Program-made: the position numbers and the translations under genes | The notes under the pieces: model-generated | What the model was told of the DNA's origin: nothing | Seen by the model: only the letters and a program-made list of their open reading frames with translations | Database searches by the model: none | Assembly (NCBI GenBank): GCA_021464525.1 | Contig: JADRCO010000308.1 | Span: 1-38,239, forward strand | Direction: 5' to 3' | DNA length: 38,239 nucleotides | DNA from: Rhizophagus sp. LPA8_4_AMF | Lineage: Eukaryota > Glomeromycota > Glomeromycetes > Glomerales > Glomeraceae | Part shown: one piece after another, positions 22,511 through 34,440 of the stretch | How positions within the stretch are numbered: position 1 is the first letter of the stretch | Layout: every line of letters starts with the position of its first letter

Positions 22511-24285
22511 GTTATTATTTTATTATTCGGTAACGGTTTGAAACCAAAATACAATAAAATTGGATAATTTTGTACATGTTATTAAAAATATTAACAAAAT
22601 GTTAACTATAAAAATTCGACGAAAATTCGTCGCAAATTCGTAAAAAAGTAAAAAGTAAAATCGGTTTATATCGTTAAAAAAAAAAGACGGATTTCGGATT
22701 TCGGCGAACTGGTACACTTAACTTATCGAAGTTAAATAAAATCGAACTGAATTTCGAAGATTTAAACGTATATAAATTTGTATACTGGTGAAAAAAAAAG
22801 AGAGAATTTAGGATATTATAATTATGATTAATATATTATAATTATGATTTATGTATAATTAATCAACATACTTTTTAATAAAAGCGTTTTTGACTTAAGC
22901 GAAGGAAAAAAAGATTTTTTTGAGAATCGTCTGAAAATAAAATATTTATTTAGTAAATAATTGAAGAATATTAGAATATTATTATTATTTATTATTATTA
23001 TTTATTATTTATGATTTCTTTACCTGTTCTCTGTTTATACGGAAGAAAGACATTCATTATTAATATTAATTTTATTAATATTCCAACGCATTAAGGAGTG
23101 TGAAAGACCCACTCATGGAGAGCATAAGCGACTGAACGTGGTGTTTATATAAAAAAAACGCCCTCTAGAATGTCACAAATGCTCGCATTTTTTTCATAGA
23201 ATCACATTTATTAATTTACACAAATTTTTTTTTTTTTTTAAAAAAAAAAAGAAAAAAACGCCACCGTTGACTTTTTTGATCATATTAATTTTTTTATCAT
23301 ATGCAAAGATCATATGTAAGTTTAATCAATAAAATGATAAAGTTTTTAGATAGGAACTCACGAAAACCAAAATACCAAAATGGGTTGATGCATGAAGATT
23401 TCTCACGAATTTCATATGGATAAGATTCCGATAGGTAAAAGCACATCAAAAGATTATTCTGAATGAAACTAGTTTTGTAATCGGAATGAGTTACTCATAT
23501 ATTCTATCAATAATGCAAAACGAAACCAAACATAGGTAAAGATTAGATGGATCATATTTTATCAGACGTGGAATCTCATGATATCTACAATTTTAAATTC
23601 ATTCATTTTTATTCTGTTATCAAAAATATCCATTTTATATGTACGGTATGTATACAATGCATGGGTATATTTTTAAATTATTGTCGTATTACACATCAAA
23701 TAGGGGTACTTTCAGAAATTTCTATCGAAGAGAGTATTTTTAATTTTATTTTTTAAATCTACCTGTAACAGTAATCTCTACAGTATCAAAATTTAAATGA
23801 AATCATAAATTAAAAACGTATCGTTATGCAATTACACCTTTGAGACGTTGTTAATCACCATGAATAAAAAATTGACGTAATAATAAACGCACCATTTTAT
23901 CCTTTGTAATAAAAATAAATTTTTTTTTTATTGTACTTATATTTTATACACATAGTATATCAATTGAGAATCAACATCCAGATAAAATTGCGTGAAATCA
24001 TAGTTTCACAATGAAATAACATACAATAATCGAACAATAACATCTAATATTTCCTCGCAAGGATGCGATAGAAGTCCGCATATGAACTCGCGAAGAAATA
24101 TTGGCCAGGAATTCACCAAACGTGTAGTATGTTCATTCAGTTCACTCGTGACTCGTGAGTCTGATTCCTTTGTCCTTATATTCGTGAATAAGTGTAACAC
24201 CATGATTTATTTCAAAAATTAAAAAATTAGCCTACATTGTATATCGTAGAGTCTTTTGTTATTTCAATAATAAGTTTTTTGATCA
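22511..24285. other. No gene identified
   Basis: AT-rich with a TTA microsatellite near 22975-23010 and an abutting T/A run at 23227-23250. A somewhat less AT-rich patch at 23340-23740 gives short frames on the plus strand, none recognisable. Confidence 0.35.
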
Positions 24286-24310
24286 ATAAGACCAAATGCA
24301 TTGGTCTTAT
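24286..24310. repeat. Short perfect hairpin
   Basis: ATAAGACCAA (24286-24295), then a five-base loop, then the complement TTGGTCTTAT (24301-24310). There is no T run immediately after it on either strand, so a Pol III terminator is not indicated. It may be the remains of a small inverted-repeat element. Confidence 0.5.
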
Positions 24311-24334
24311 AAATTGGTATTCCTCGAGTATAAT

Positions 24335-24744
24335 TTATTTCAGTCGGAATAGTTCTAACGCCTCATCAATTTGAGCTTTGATTCTGAAACAAGACTATCA
24401 TTTCAACGAAAATTATTCTCGGTTGAAGAATTACATACTATGGTGATGAATTTGTTTTTGATAGTTTCCCCACAATAATTAAATAATTTTCTCACTCTTA
24501 AGATTTCATTCCTATTTTTAATTAGGCAAAATCACAGTGAAGTTATCTTGATTCAAATAATTATTAATATATTTACGACAACAAGACATAATCTTGGTTC
24601 TTATTGCAAAGTAAGATCGCCATAAAGATTATTACCGTAGATATTTAATAAGAAAAATGATAATGCTAACTATCATCAGAAATTTTTTCTCAAATTAAAT
24701 TCGAAATATTCAAACATTTCACGTTCTGCTTCTGTTAATGAATC
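24335..24744 (-). CDS. Exon-like fragments of an unrecognised gene
   Basis: On the minus strand, an acceptor TTTCAG at 24385-24384 is followed by IKAQIDEALELFRLK and a stop (24383-24335), a good candidate for a last exon forming a short amphipathic helix. Further upstream, 24744-24676 reads SLTEAEREMFEYFEFNLRKN and a stop, again protein-like. The two are about 290 bases apart and I could not establish splice sites joining them. This is either a small-exon gene or a decayed one. Its function is unknown. Confidence 0.3.
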
Positions 24745-25855
24745 TTAACATGGGTGAGGGATATGGCAGATATGGTTTCGTATGCGAATAAAGAAGAGAT
24801 GTTTTGAACGTGCGATCTTTATTTAAAAAAAGACTAAACTTTAACAGATCAGGAGTTTATATTTAATATATACCAATCGTGAGTAGTTATGTTACACCTA
24901 GCACGCCAACGCTTCGGTTCATTCCTTCCCTCCTTATTTCCTCTCCCAACTTTTTTCTAATCTTTCTTATTTGATTTTGTTTTAACCAATAGATCTCCGC
25001 CGGCGGTTTCAAGCACGTTTTAGTTATTATTTTATTTTGTTATTATTAATGATCTTACACGAATACTCGGGGAACTACGCTTTAATATCTATTGGCGCAG
25101 AAACCCAATACTTGTAAATGATCTGCGGATTAGAGTATGTACCGTGGATTTGGTCCAAGAGATACTGGCGGATCAAATGTAAACAAGACGTCATTGTGAT
25201 TATGGATCCTGAAGTGTGTGTAGGATTTCTTCTCAAAAAATTTTACACTCATCTTATCATCGCATTTACACCTGTGTTTATTGATATTGTTTAATAACTT
25301 TTGTTTCACCAATTTATTTTATAGAAATCGTTAGCCAACACTATGTAAAAATCTGATGTAATGCATCAAACTCGTATAGTTTATTTAAGACAAAAACTTG
25401 ATTACATTTATTATACTGTATGTGTATGTTATGGAACATGTCGTTCCACACCATAAATATATATTTTCTTTGTAAGAATATCGTTTATTTTTTTTTACCT
25501 GGTATAAATGTCAATTCAATTTTTATACATTACGACTTTTTAAATAAACAAATAGAAAATAAACTCGCAAAGTATCTTTTTTTCCGTATTTTTCCAATTT
25601 TCTATAAAATATTGAAATATGATGATTGAGCTAAAAAAAATAAAATAGACTTTCTGTAAGGAAAATTACTCATATTCAATCTAATAACATAATTAAATAT
25701 AGTTACTTCTCATATGAAAAAAATTTGCTCGTGCAAAAAAATTATGCACACGATACATAATTGTCCGAAGCATAGCGTAGAACCGTTTACTTCTAAGCGT
25801 TTCAGATGCAATGTCGTTCGATCTAGGATGCTTCAGTTATCGACCAATTAGGTTT
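24745..25855. other. No gene identified
   Basis: Contains a pyrimidine-rich GC-richer patch at 24900-25020 and a 60-codon minus-strand frame at 25130-25312 that has no recognisable motif. I see no repeat with defined ends. Confidence 0.35.
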
Positions 25856-26440
25856 TTATTTATTTATTTATTTGACAATAGTGTTAAGACAACATTCGAT
25901 AATAACACACTACGAATTTAAAAAATTCTGGTACTACTTAAAACCTCTTTAGACCAAAGTAACACATCAGCACGAAATCAGCCTCACATTGGTGGAAAAG
26001 ACATACGGTAAGCAAACAGAATGATGCTGTAGAGCTCCTACGCGGTGCTAAACAGACATCTAGAGTTGCTCACTCGGTCCTGCGGTCTTAAATCTTAATC
26101 TGTCCTGACCGGTCTTTGGAAATTTGTTGAAAAAGTAACGAAGTTGCGCCTCTAAATTTCTGGGGCGCAGTAGAATTGGTCAAGGACTGAAAAGTGGCAA
26201 AATTTGGGTTTAATCCATTCAGCTTCAAGATTAAATTAGGTTTTATATCCAAAATCTATTTTTTCCCGGTCTTTAGCTAATTTGGTCTCTGCTAGTTTTA
26301 GAAAAAGCAGCAATTTTTGCCAGTTATCGGTCTTTGCCAATCCCGCTGCGGCATAAAAATTTCAGATGCAGGTCAAAGATTTATTCTATAAAAACCGTTC
26401 AGGACCGAATACGACCGAAAGACCGGCTGAGAATTTTTAC
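25856..26440 (-). repeat. GC-richer repeat, possibly SINE/LINE-derived 3' end plus a motif-rich segment
   Basis: Read on the minus strand, the element would run from about 26440 down to a tail of four TAAA-type repeats at 25856-25873 (TTTATTTATTTATTTATTT on plus). A tail of this kind is typical of non-LTR retroposons. The part at 26065-26430 repeats CGGTCTTT at 26112, 26270 and 26327, with inverted copies near 26417. It is more GC-rich than its surroundings. No coding domain was recognised and the head is not defined, so a SINE, a LINE 3' end or a composite are all possible. Confidence 0.4.
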
Positions 26441-26597
26441 AATCATCACCAAGTTCCGAGTGCTATCAAAAAATAAACTGTTAGTATATAACTAAAGGGA
26501 AGAAAATAATTTAAGGAGGGGGAAAATGGACGTGACTAAAAAAGGGGGGATAACACCGAACATACAATAACGAAATAGATAAAAAAAAAATAACAAA

Positions 26598-27038
26598 TTA
26601 AATTATTTCTGCGCCTAAGACTAAACTTCCACCTAATACTTCAACCTGGTCAATAATAACGTAAAGATATCCGCTAAAATCGTTATCCTTATTATTGGAA
26701 GATCCCTTTTTCTTTTTACCACCAGACTTGGAGGCATTCTTGACGGGAAACTTCTTATTAATCATAGGTGAGCCCTTTGTGCTATCATTTTTTGAAGACC
26801 GTGACGAAGATGTCTTGGTTTCCTTCTTCTTGTGCACTTTCGGGGAGGAAGGCAACACCCATTTGTAAAATTTATTTTCGTAGGTGAATTGGGTTTCTAG
26901 AGCATACTTGAAGTCCTCATGATTTTCGAAATACCCTATCAGTAGATTCTTCTCCCGAGAATTTTTGATTATTTTATAACTTTTAGTGTTGAAATTATCA
27001 AGAATTTCATGAGGACTCGACCGAAGTTTTGTATTTAG
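26598..27038 (-). pseudogene. Lysine-rich gene fragment without a start codon
   Basis: The minus-strand frame is open from 27038 to a stop at 26598 (146 codons) but contains no ATG near its beginning, so the 5' part is missing or in another exon. The first half reads KIIKNSREKNLLIGYFENHE and FTYENKFYKWVLP, with a YFEN-type block. This looks like one of the small RRM-like or nucleic-acid-binding segments found in repetitive Rhizophagus ORFs. The middle is a basic, Ser/Lys-rich linker (KKKETKTSSSRSSKNDS, SKSGGKKKKGSS). The end is hydrophobic (YLYVIIDQVEVLGGSLVLGA). It could be a truncated mobile-element ORF or a host gene fragment. I am unsure which. Confidence 0.5.
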
Positions 27039-27618
27039 TTACATTTTCATGTACGTCACTATTATCACGTGATGTAAATAAATTGATTGCGTTGTTGCGT
27101 GGGTATATATTTTTTTTTTTTTAGCAGTAATCCGAGAATGGAAAATAAAAATTTTATTAAAGATTGTTTTGAGCATTGTACAGATTTTGAAAATCCATGC
27201 AAGCACTAACTAACCTAAACTAGCTAAACTAAACTAAATTGAAAAACAATTAAATAAAATTCCGCTCGATAAATGTCACGTGCAATCATGTAATATGGTA
27301 AATCATCCGACTTCTCTGTGCGACAAAAAAACCTATATTAACGCTTGCGCTCCATCAGACTAATTTTCTCCGAACGTAACACATTTTTTATCCAAACCAA
27401 ACAGCCTATAAAGCACTATGTCTGAAACTAATACACCTGCCTATACTTCTTGCAGGAAATTAATCGCGGGATGTGTTGAAAGAATCTGATAGGGAGACGG
27501 AGGGGCTAGGATGGAGTGTTATTATTCGAAAAATAGACATGTATTGCGGCAGAATCCAGAACCACTGTATTTATTTTTCATGTATTAATAAAGCAAGTCT
27601 TTCATTTTTCACATATCA
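27039..27618. other. No gene identified; two CACGTG sites
   Basis: Holds ATCACGTGAT at 27064-27073 and CACGTG at 27277-27282, a T run at 27111-27122, and a short stretch repeating CTAAACTA-like words at 27212-27240. It could include the promoter of the decayed reading frame that starts at 27619. Confidence 0.4.
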
Positions 27619-29649
27619 TTGAATAATCCCTTGGTGAATAAAATTTCTATAATGTCAGTTAATAAAGCTAACCCACCTCCCAGGTCCAAGCTTGAAGTTT
27701 TGAGACAGCGCAACGCTGAACTTGAGGCTGAACTCGAGGCAGAGCGCGAAAGATGGTGTGAAAGTGCTACTTCATTCATGGAAAAGATTATCGAGTTTAT
27801 TAAAAAGATTGGTGACCTCTCTGCCGAGAATTTTGATCTCAAAAGAGAGAATCAGTAGTTTAGGAAGGAATTCAGGGACAGAATCGAGAAACAAGAGCAA
27901 AAAATACAGAACTTGAGAACAGACTCGTGAAAGTGGAACAGGACTCTTTGATGGTAGATGAACAACTACAGGACGCATCACCAGAGGTATCAGCTGTTGA
28001 TACACCAAACTCTGTAATAGATGCGTCTGAGCGCAGTGAGGTCCAGTCCAAAACACCAGCAGTTCCGCAGAGAATGATGGTAGTGGATGGATGTGGATGA
28101 ACAGTCACAGAATGTTAAGGAAGGGAAGTTAGAGGAATCAGTTGTTGATGTGTCACCTTCAGGATTCTCCGCACCCATTAATGCAGATACCAAGGCAACC
28201 GAGGATGAGGAGATGGATACTTTCTTGATCGGGCAGCATAAGAAGAGCGTTGGTGAAGAGATAAGACATCCATATACAAGTGAAACAGTTGCAATTGTGG
28301 ATTCAAACCCGTCATGTGATATAGAATATTCGCAATTATAAGGTACAGCAAGTACATGATGGTCCTATAGGACCGTATAATAATAATATAATTATAAAGT
28401 AAACCCTAGAATGTTCCACATTATTTTAATCTTTAAAAAGTAATTAAGATACTTTCCCATCTATTAAAAAAAATACTGACTTTTAAAAACAAATTTTTGC
28501 AAGGTAGGATATTCCTGTTAACATTGTTAACGGGTTTTCCAAAAACTAAATTATCACACGAGACGTCGCAAGTGCAGTCTTAGTCACATTACAAAACCCA
28601 CCAAAAAAATGAACATAGTAACCGAATTTGTAGAAAATTTGGTGCAAGAACTTTATCATCTGAAGGTCAAGATCCGGAATATGTAAAGTTTTCCAGTCCC
28701 ACGACGTTATCTGCATCTATAAGTCTCAAGAATCGCCAATTTGTCCTATCAAGCAAATAATGCAAAGAAGAATACAATCAAAGCAAAGCGACCAGAGATT
28801 TCATCTTTGGTGTTGTTACTCTGAAAGATTCGAAGATAAGATCGTGAAGCTTAGGTCTGAAGATAAAATACTTACAGATCAGATTGCAATGAAGCGGATT
28901 TATAATGAAATGAAACCATTCCTTACGGGTTTTCAACAGATATCTACATGTAATGCAAGGAAAATCAATAAGCTTTTTGGTTATGAATATGACCCTGAAA
29001 CTTTGGAAAAGATTAATGGTATAGGATAGGATATGATTCAACAAGTTACATGTAGTGCTGGCAGTATTTTAAGACTCATTAATCCCCAAATTCAATACAT
29101 TATAGATCAAGTCAACTCAAAAACCATTAACGATCAGAGCCATGTGACCAAAAATTTTCCACCAGAAAGTCCGCAGGGATCAGAAAAAACGGATGAAGTG
29201 GTGCGTACTGGGGAAGAGTACTTGCCATCTTTTGGAATCATCAATGAGGACGCCGATATTAAGATATTTGATGATAGCTTCTTTTCTGACGAACCTGGTG
29301 ACTCAAATCACCTGACTGCTAATATAGACACAGCTAAGGTGACCAGTGGTGTTGATAAGGATGACGATATTAAGTTATTCGATGAAATTTCTGGGGATAA
29401 GAAAGCTAGAACGAATTGTTAGCAAGTTCTTCAAGTTTTGACTCCGCCTCTGACTCTGATTGTGATGAATCTGTGAAACAGGCCATCAAGGAACTCAATC
29501 AGGAAGAAATGGCGAGGTTAAAAGCGTTAGAGGCAATTAAAACTGATGATGACAGCTTTTCTAACGAACCTGATGACTTGAATCATCCGATTAATACTCA
29601 AACAGAAGGAATCTTGGTACAAGTATACCACCTGAAATGCGCAGTATAG
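27619..29649 (+). pseudogene. Decayed copy of a repetitive Rhizophagus coiled-coil/acidic protein family
   Basis: Successive plus-strand pieces resemble a family that is very abundant in Rhizophagus proteomes. First comes a coiled-coil start (RSKLEVLRQRNAELEAELEA, about 27679-27740) and an ELENRLVKVEQDS segment. An acidic Ser/Thr/Asp-rich linker follows, with the family motif IGQHKKSVGEEIR (near 28230). The conserved C-terminal module comes next: LWCCYSERFEDKIVKLRSED, MKRIYNEMKPFL, ARKINKLFGYEYDPETLEKI, IQQVTCSAG and NSKTINDQSHVTK (28790-29150). A long acidic tail ends at 29649. The pieces lie in several frames with internal stops and an apparent gap around 28341-28760, so the copy is dead. 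The function is unknown. The copy number I recall for the family suggests spread by, or as part of, a mobile element. Confidence 0.7.
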
Positions 29650-30019
29650 ATTAGGATAGTTTTGGGTAATATGAGCTTAGAATGTTATTCGCTTTTTTTT
29701 ATCAGTTACTGTCATAAATAAATAAAGTAAATTTAAGCATGTGATTAACCACAGTCATAAGGAAATATATCATTTATCTCCTTACCAAAATTGTTAGTCC
29801 TGTGAGATGTGCTTACATATGTCATTTAGTTTTGCATATATTTACAGTATGACCGTCTTTTTTTGAAGAAATACAAAAAATGCTTTTCATCAAAGATACC
29901 CAAAGAAATCCAAATAGGCTATAAAAGGGAAGGGCTTGTTGATTTTTAACGGTATTGGTAATAAAAATTATGTGTTGTAGGTGCACGGAACTTTGCTCTA
30001 TACGAATTAACCAGGTTTG

Positions 30020-30350
30020 AGTCTTGCAGAGGTGATTGCTAAATTAAAAGAAATCAAAATTCCATCTTCATATGCTTTAAAAGCTTTCTTGGCATCATAC
30101 GATAGCAATAATCATGCATCCTATATTTTCAGCAACATATAAAGCATGTAGGAACTGTGGAAGTTCACTCAACCTTCCTGCGAAAAATTAAGGCAAGTTG
30201 TGTTTACGTGTGAAATGCAAGCGAAGCAAGTTTCTTCTCATTTTTAGGAAGAAGATATCTAATATGCCCGATTTTGGAAGCTATTACCGCTACTGGCAAT
30301 ATTCATCTAAACTGTTTCCTTTGTAGAGAGACTGTTAATAATATTTTTGA
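30020..30350 (+). pseudogene. Small decayed coding remnant with a CxxC motif
   Basis: 30020-30142 reads SLAEVIAKLKEIKIPSSYAL and KAFLASYDSNNHASYIFSN before a stop. The next stretch reads YKACRNCGSSLNLPAKN, a Cys-x-x-Cys pair of the kind found in small zinc-binding folds, followed by basic residues. The frame is broken. The remnant may belong with the repetitive-family copy upstream. I do not recognise the parent protein. Confidence 0.35.
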
Positions 30351-30609
30351 TGGTTGACGGAGTTGTAAGTTGTAAAATTGTTAATTAACAATTGATAGCA
30401 GTAACGATGAGCATCAGGCTAGTTGATTTTTAATGTTCATATGATCTATGTGTATCATGGGTATTTGCATAACACAATAAATTCATTTGAAGCATATTCA
30501 CGGTACTCTATTTACAAAGATAAAAAAATAATAAGTGTGGGATGATACATGAAATTTCTATAATTTATACATTTATTATTATACATTTATTATTGACTAT
30601 TTATTTTTC

Positions 30610-31594
30610 CCTTCACGTGACGCTTCTTAGTTGCAAGTTCTTTACTAGCTGATGTCCTATCCAATAACAACCCCACAATATCCTCTAAAGTCTCTTTACA
30701 TTCTTGCGCAACTCAGTTGAATCCTCAAGAGCGTCTTCTGTCAATGAAATTTGATATCCAGTTCTGCTCGTACTATAGATGCCCTCAGTGCTATGAAGAG
30801 TAAAGTACCAGACCATAGACATATTCATAATTGGGATCAAATGAGTTATATCACACGCACTTTGACACTGTAGTAAGTTTTGGAAGACACCCAAAGTTGC
30901 CTGAAATTGTTTGCCCTTGTATCTCCTCCAAAATTTCACTATAGTCGACACGGTCTGTATTCTCTTCACCAATTATATTCGCCTGAAGTATGATTATCAA
31001 ATCCTCAAGAAGACTTACTGCCATGTGCAAGATTGTAGAAATATACTCGTAACACATAGCCTCATTACTATCTACAACTGGTCCCATATTCCTTAACCTG
31101 TGAAGAATATCATTAATGCACAGCTCAAATTGTGAGGAATTTTCGTCGATTGAGTGAATAGCTGTAATCCTTTATATGTAAGTTCAAAATATTTAAATAA
31201 AAAACATGACGTGATTACTTACATGGTATGAACTGTGGAATGTGAGTTATATCCCACTAACGATCCCATATTTTTCAAACACCTCAAATTTTTCTGGGTT
31301 TTATATGAGGAGAATGAGTGCAACATTTTCTCCTTACATTCCTTGGCAAAGTCAGCAAGTCTAGTCACAGGACCACTAGACATACATCATTTTTCAAGCT
31401 TTTCTTCAGTTATCTTGAAAAGTCACGGCCATTAACCCTTCCTTGCAAATAATTTCCAAGTCCTCCCCCTCAAGTTCATCTTCCTTATGCAAGAGGTTGA
31501 TGAGCTCCTTCATTTTATATTTTTTAATTTCGTCTGCCATCAACTCTTTTTTTGCTTTCATAATGCTTTTTGCTTTCAAAATGCTCTTCGTCAT
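30610..31594 (-). pseudogene. Decayed copy of a second Rhizophagus repetitive protein family
   Basis: The minus strand reads, in order: a basic start MTKSILKAKSIMKAKKELMA and LINLLHKEDELEGEDLEI (31594-31406), then TRLADFAKECKEKM (about 31375). Next come VDSNEAMCYEYISTILHMAV and ANIIGEENTDRVDYSEILEE (31087-30900). The last part includes FQNLLQCQSACD, MVWYFTLHSTEGIYSTS and ISLTEDALEDSTELRKNVKR, then a remnant like LEDIVGLLLDR (30890-30620). The NEAMRCEYIS / GRVDYAI / TEWYFILYSTEKI / LRKNVKRV pattern is one I know from a large Rhizophagus-specific family of unknown function. At least four frame changes are needed to follow it, so it is a pseudogene. Confidence 0.72.
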
Positions 31595-33659
31595 AATGCT
31601 CTTGCTTTCAAAATACTCTTTGAAAAGAGTCCAAAGTGCCTATATATATCACTTTTAGTTATTTAAAACTTGTGTCATAATATTATGCCTCATGAAAAAA
31701 TACTGAATAAAAGAGTTTATCATGATTAATCGATCAAATGATGGCTATACATATCTGTATTTTCTGAAGTTGTTTATGTCATTATTACAATCTAATGACT
31801 CTAAATGATACGTCTGTGATACATGATGAATATATATGATACTGCACGTGAGTCACTAGTTACGTATACAATTCTGGCTAGGATTAAAGATAATTTCTTA
31901 AATAATTATGACCAGAATTAAGATAATTAAAAAGTGGACATCGTTCCACATGAAATTAATGAGTGAATTGTCCATGAGAAATCAAAAAATGGAGTGATAA
32001 AGTGGACAAAATTGTCCGGAAACAAAATTAATAAATATTTAATTTACAAGCAGCTTAAATGACACTTTTATTTATTAAAATAAAATAAGAAACTAGCAAG
32101 CTGAAACCTTAAAAAATAGATTATTAAGGACTACCCATGAGTAATCACAAAAAATTAACGAAAATGGCCGACATTACTGAAATTAGGAGTTGGTCAATAA
32201 TTAGGACTAAAAAATTTCTAAGTACGTGAACACCGGTAATGAAAACCACGTGATTTTCCGTAACTTTTTCAAGTTGTTGCGGTAAGTTACTAAGTTACGC
32301 AATGATTCTTAAATTCTACTATGAATTCAATAATTTGTAAAAAATTAGGAATGCACAGTGAAATTCGATATAACAGACCATCCGTTCCAGAAAAATTCTG
32401 GTATGTCAAAACTTCCAATATATCAAAAATTTTGATATACAGGAATTTACATAAAATCAGAAAAAATTCCGATATCTGATATATCAAGTTTTTATTTGTG
32501 CGACATGCGCGAAAAAAATTGAAAACTTAGATTATTTTATTTTCAAAAGTTTTAGACATTAAAACTACCTAGTACTTTAACTTTTATAAAAAAAAATCAT
32601 TTCGCTAACATCCCTATTTTATTTATTTGACATTGGCTCTTAATTCTTTTTTTTCAAAACGAAATAAGCCTAGCACACCAAGTTTTCCCTCAACTCTTTT
32701 CATATTAAGTTTCAATTGTTCTATTGTTCTCGATAGAAGTGACACCAAATGATTATAATACTAACATATAAATTGCGAGTAAATGATAAAACTGAAACTA
32801 TTTCTAGAATTTCAAGTCATTTTCTCGAGTTTATAAACACTATTTTTGTCTATATACTCATATAGGCGCATTTTTGGAATTAATGACGTAATTCCTATCT
32901 GGGAAGATATTTGACGCACCTCTTTACTGGTAGACATTATATATTTATTGAAAAAAAAAATATGGAAAAATCCTAAAAATTTAACAACTTCTTTTTTTAA
33001 TGATACGCTAATATGTACAGTATCTAAGGTTCTATTTTCATGTCATATTTCAAAAAAAATATCTAATAATAAATTATGTTTATACTTTCTCTTGATTATT
33101 TAGATTGAAATGAAAATGGAATGAATAGTATAAATATCGGGATAGGTAGAAATTGAAAATCAGATTATTGTCAGGAAAAAGTATTTTTTCTGGTGCTACA
33201 TTACGTTAATAAATTTATTTCGATTAAGATAAGAAATTTAATTGTTTTGGTACTGCTTAATATACAGTACAAATCATCAGTACTTTCTCCAATAACTGAA
33301 TATTTACATTTTACGTTCAATTTATCATCCTACTTTTTTAAGCGGAATGGTTGGCATTAGTGCCTTTAACTTTATGTATACTTTGCACACAATACGTTAA
33401 TTGTTTTATTTTAAAAAAAGTTATATTTTATTTCAGTTTAAATATAAACACAAAATATACATAAACAATAAATATAATAAATAAACACATTCGCTCAAAA
33501 AAATAAAATTAAGTAAAAAAATTATCATTTGATTCATATCCCCCCAAAAAAAACAGAAAAAACAAGTGGAAAGAATCACTTTAATTTGCTTATCAAACAA
33601 CTTAATTTAGCTAATAGTCAAACCTTTATTTCATCTCAAAATATATTAATCAAATTTCT
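31595..33659. other. Gene-poor interval with a palindrome-rich patch
   Basis: No gene was found. At 32360-32490 several short palindromes cluster: CCAGAAAAATTCTGG (32388-32402) and a GATAT/ATATC-bearing ATATCAAAAATTTTGATAT near 32425. They are flanked by repeated GATAT words. This looks like part of a small repeated element. CACGTG sites are at 31845-31850 and 32247-32252. Confidence 0.4.
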
Positions 33660-34212
33660 TTAGTGAGAATTCTGAAATTCTGTATCTTGAATATTGTCGG
33701 AAACTGCATTATAGGCGTTATTATTATCTGAATATACTTGAGAATTAGGTTGAATTGTAGTATTAATAGATTGTTGTTGAACATTATTTTGTTGATAAAT
33801 GAGTTGTTGGACTTGTTGCTGAATCAGTTGTCGAATCAAAGATTGAATATTATATGCAACATTTTCTTTCAATACTTTAACAAAAAATGTAATGATGTGG
33901 AAGCTGATGGTCAGGAATATGAGATAAATTAATGCTATGATTTAAGAGTCGCACATTTTCTAATGGATGTAATTCGGTATATGTAACATAATAAATACGT
34001 GTATAATTTGGTAAAGGAAAGTAAAATTCAAATATGTCGTTTTGAAGTGTGTGAGGCAAAGTATTAATAATGAAGGCACTAGTCATTCCTACATTGTTAA
34101 TGGAAGTTTGTTGGTCATTGTTATTAATATTATGTAAAGGTGCGGACCTATTTTCAGTTTGATACATTGATAAATCAGAATATTCTTGAGTAGTTTGGTT
34201 ATTTGAATTCAT
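33660..34212 (-). CDS. Q/N-rich protein of unknown function, split by one frame change
   Basis: The minus-strand ATG at 34212 opens a 111-codon frame: an N/Q/T-rich start (MNSNNQTTQEYSDLSMYQTE), then FEFYFPLPNYTRIYYVTYTE and HPLENVRLLNHSINLSHIPD, ending at 33877. The translation continues naturally in another frame as IITFFVKVLKENVAYNIQSL, then RQLIQQQVQQLIYQQNNVQQ, and ends at 33660. The change of frame falls around 33880-33910, and no acceptable intron explains it. A one-base indel (mutation or assembly error) is the simplest account. The poly-Q/N tail is typical of disordered fungal regulators, but no DNA-binding domain is visible. The family is not recognised. Confidence 0.55.
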
Positions 34213-34440
34213 TTTTCTAAATAAATTTTTTATTTTTATTTTTTTATTTTTGGTCTTTTATTAAGAGATTTTTTAATATACTAAAAAGGAAAATAGGTTT
34301 ACAATTTTTGGGGTTGGCTAAAACAAAGACGATTACTTTAGCCCAAATGGATCAAAGTTAAAAAAATTGTGTACCCTTTTATTTTTATCCAATATATTTA
34401 GGTTATTCGTAGCAAACCATGTGATTGGACGATCTACAAT

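Noticed and set aside
25130-25312. 60-codon minus-strand frame containing HRCKCDDKMSVKFF
   Set aside because: Looks slightly protein-like but has no partner exon, no family and no supporting context.
28760-29044. Minus-strand frame over the repetitive-family module
   Set aside because: Shadow of the plus-strand conserved C-terminal module.
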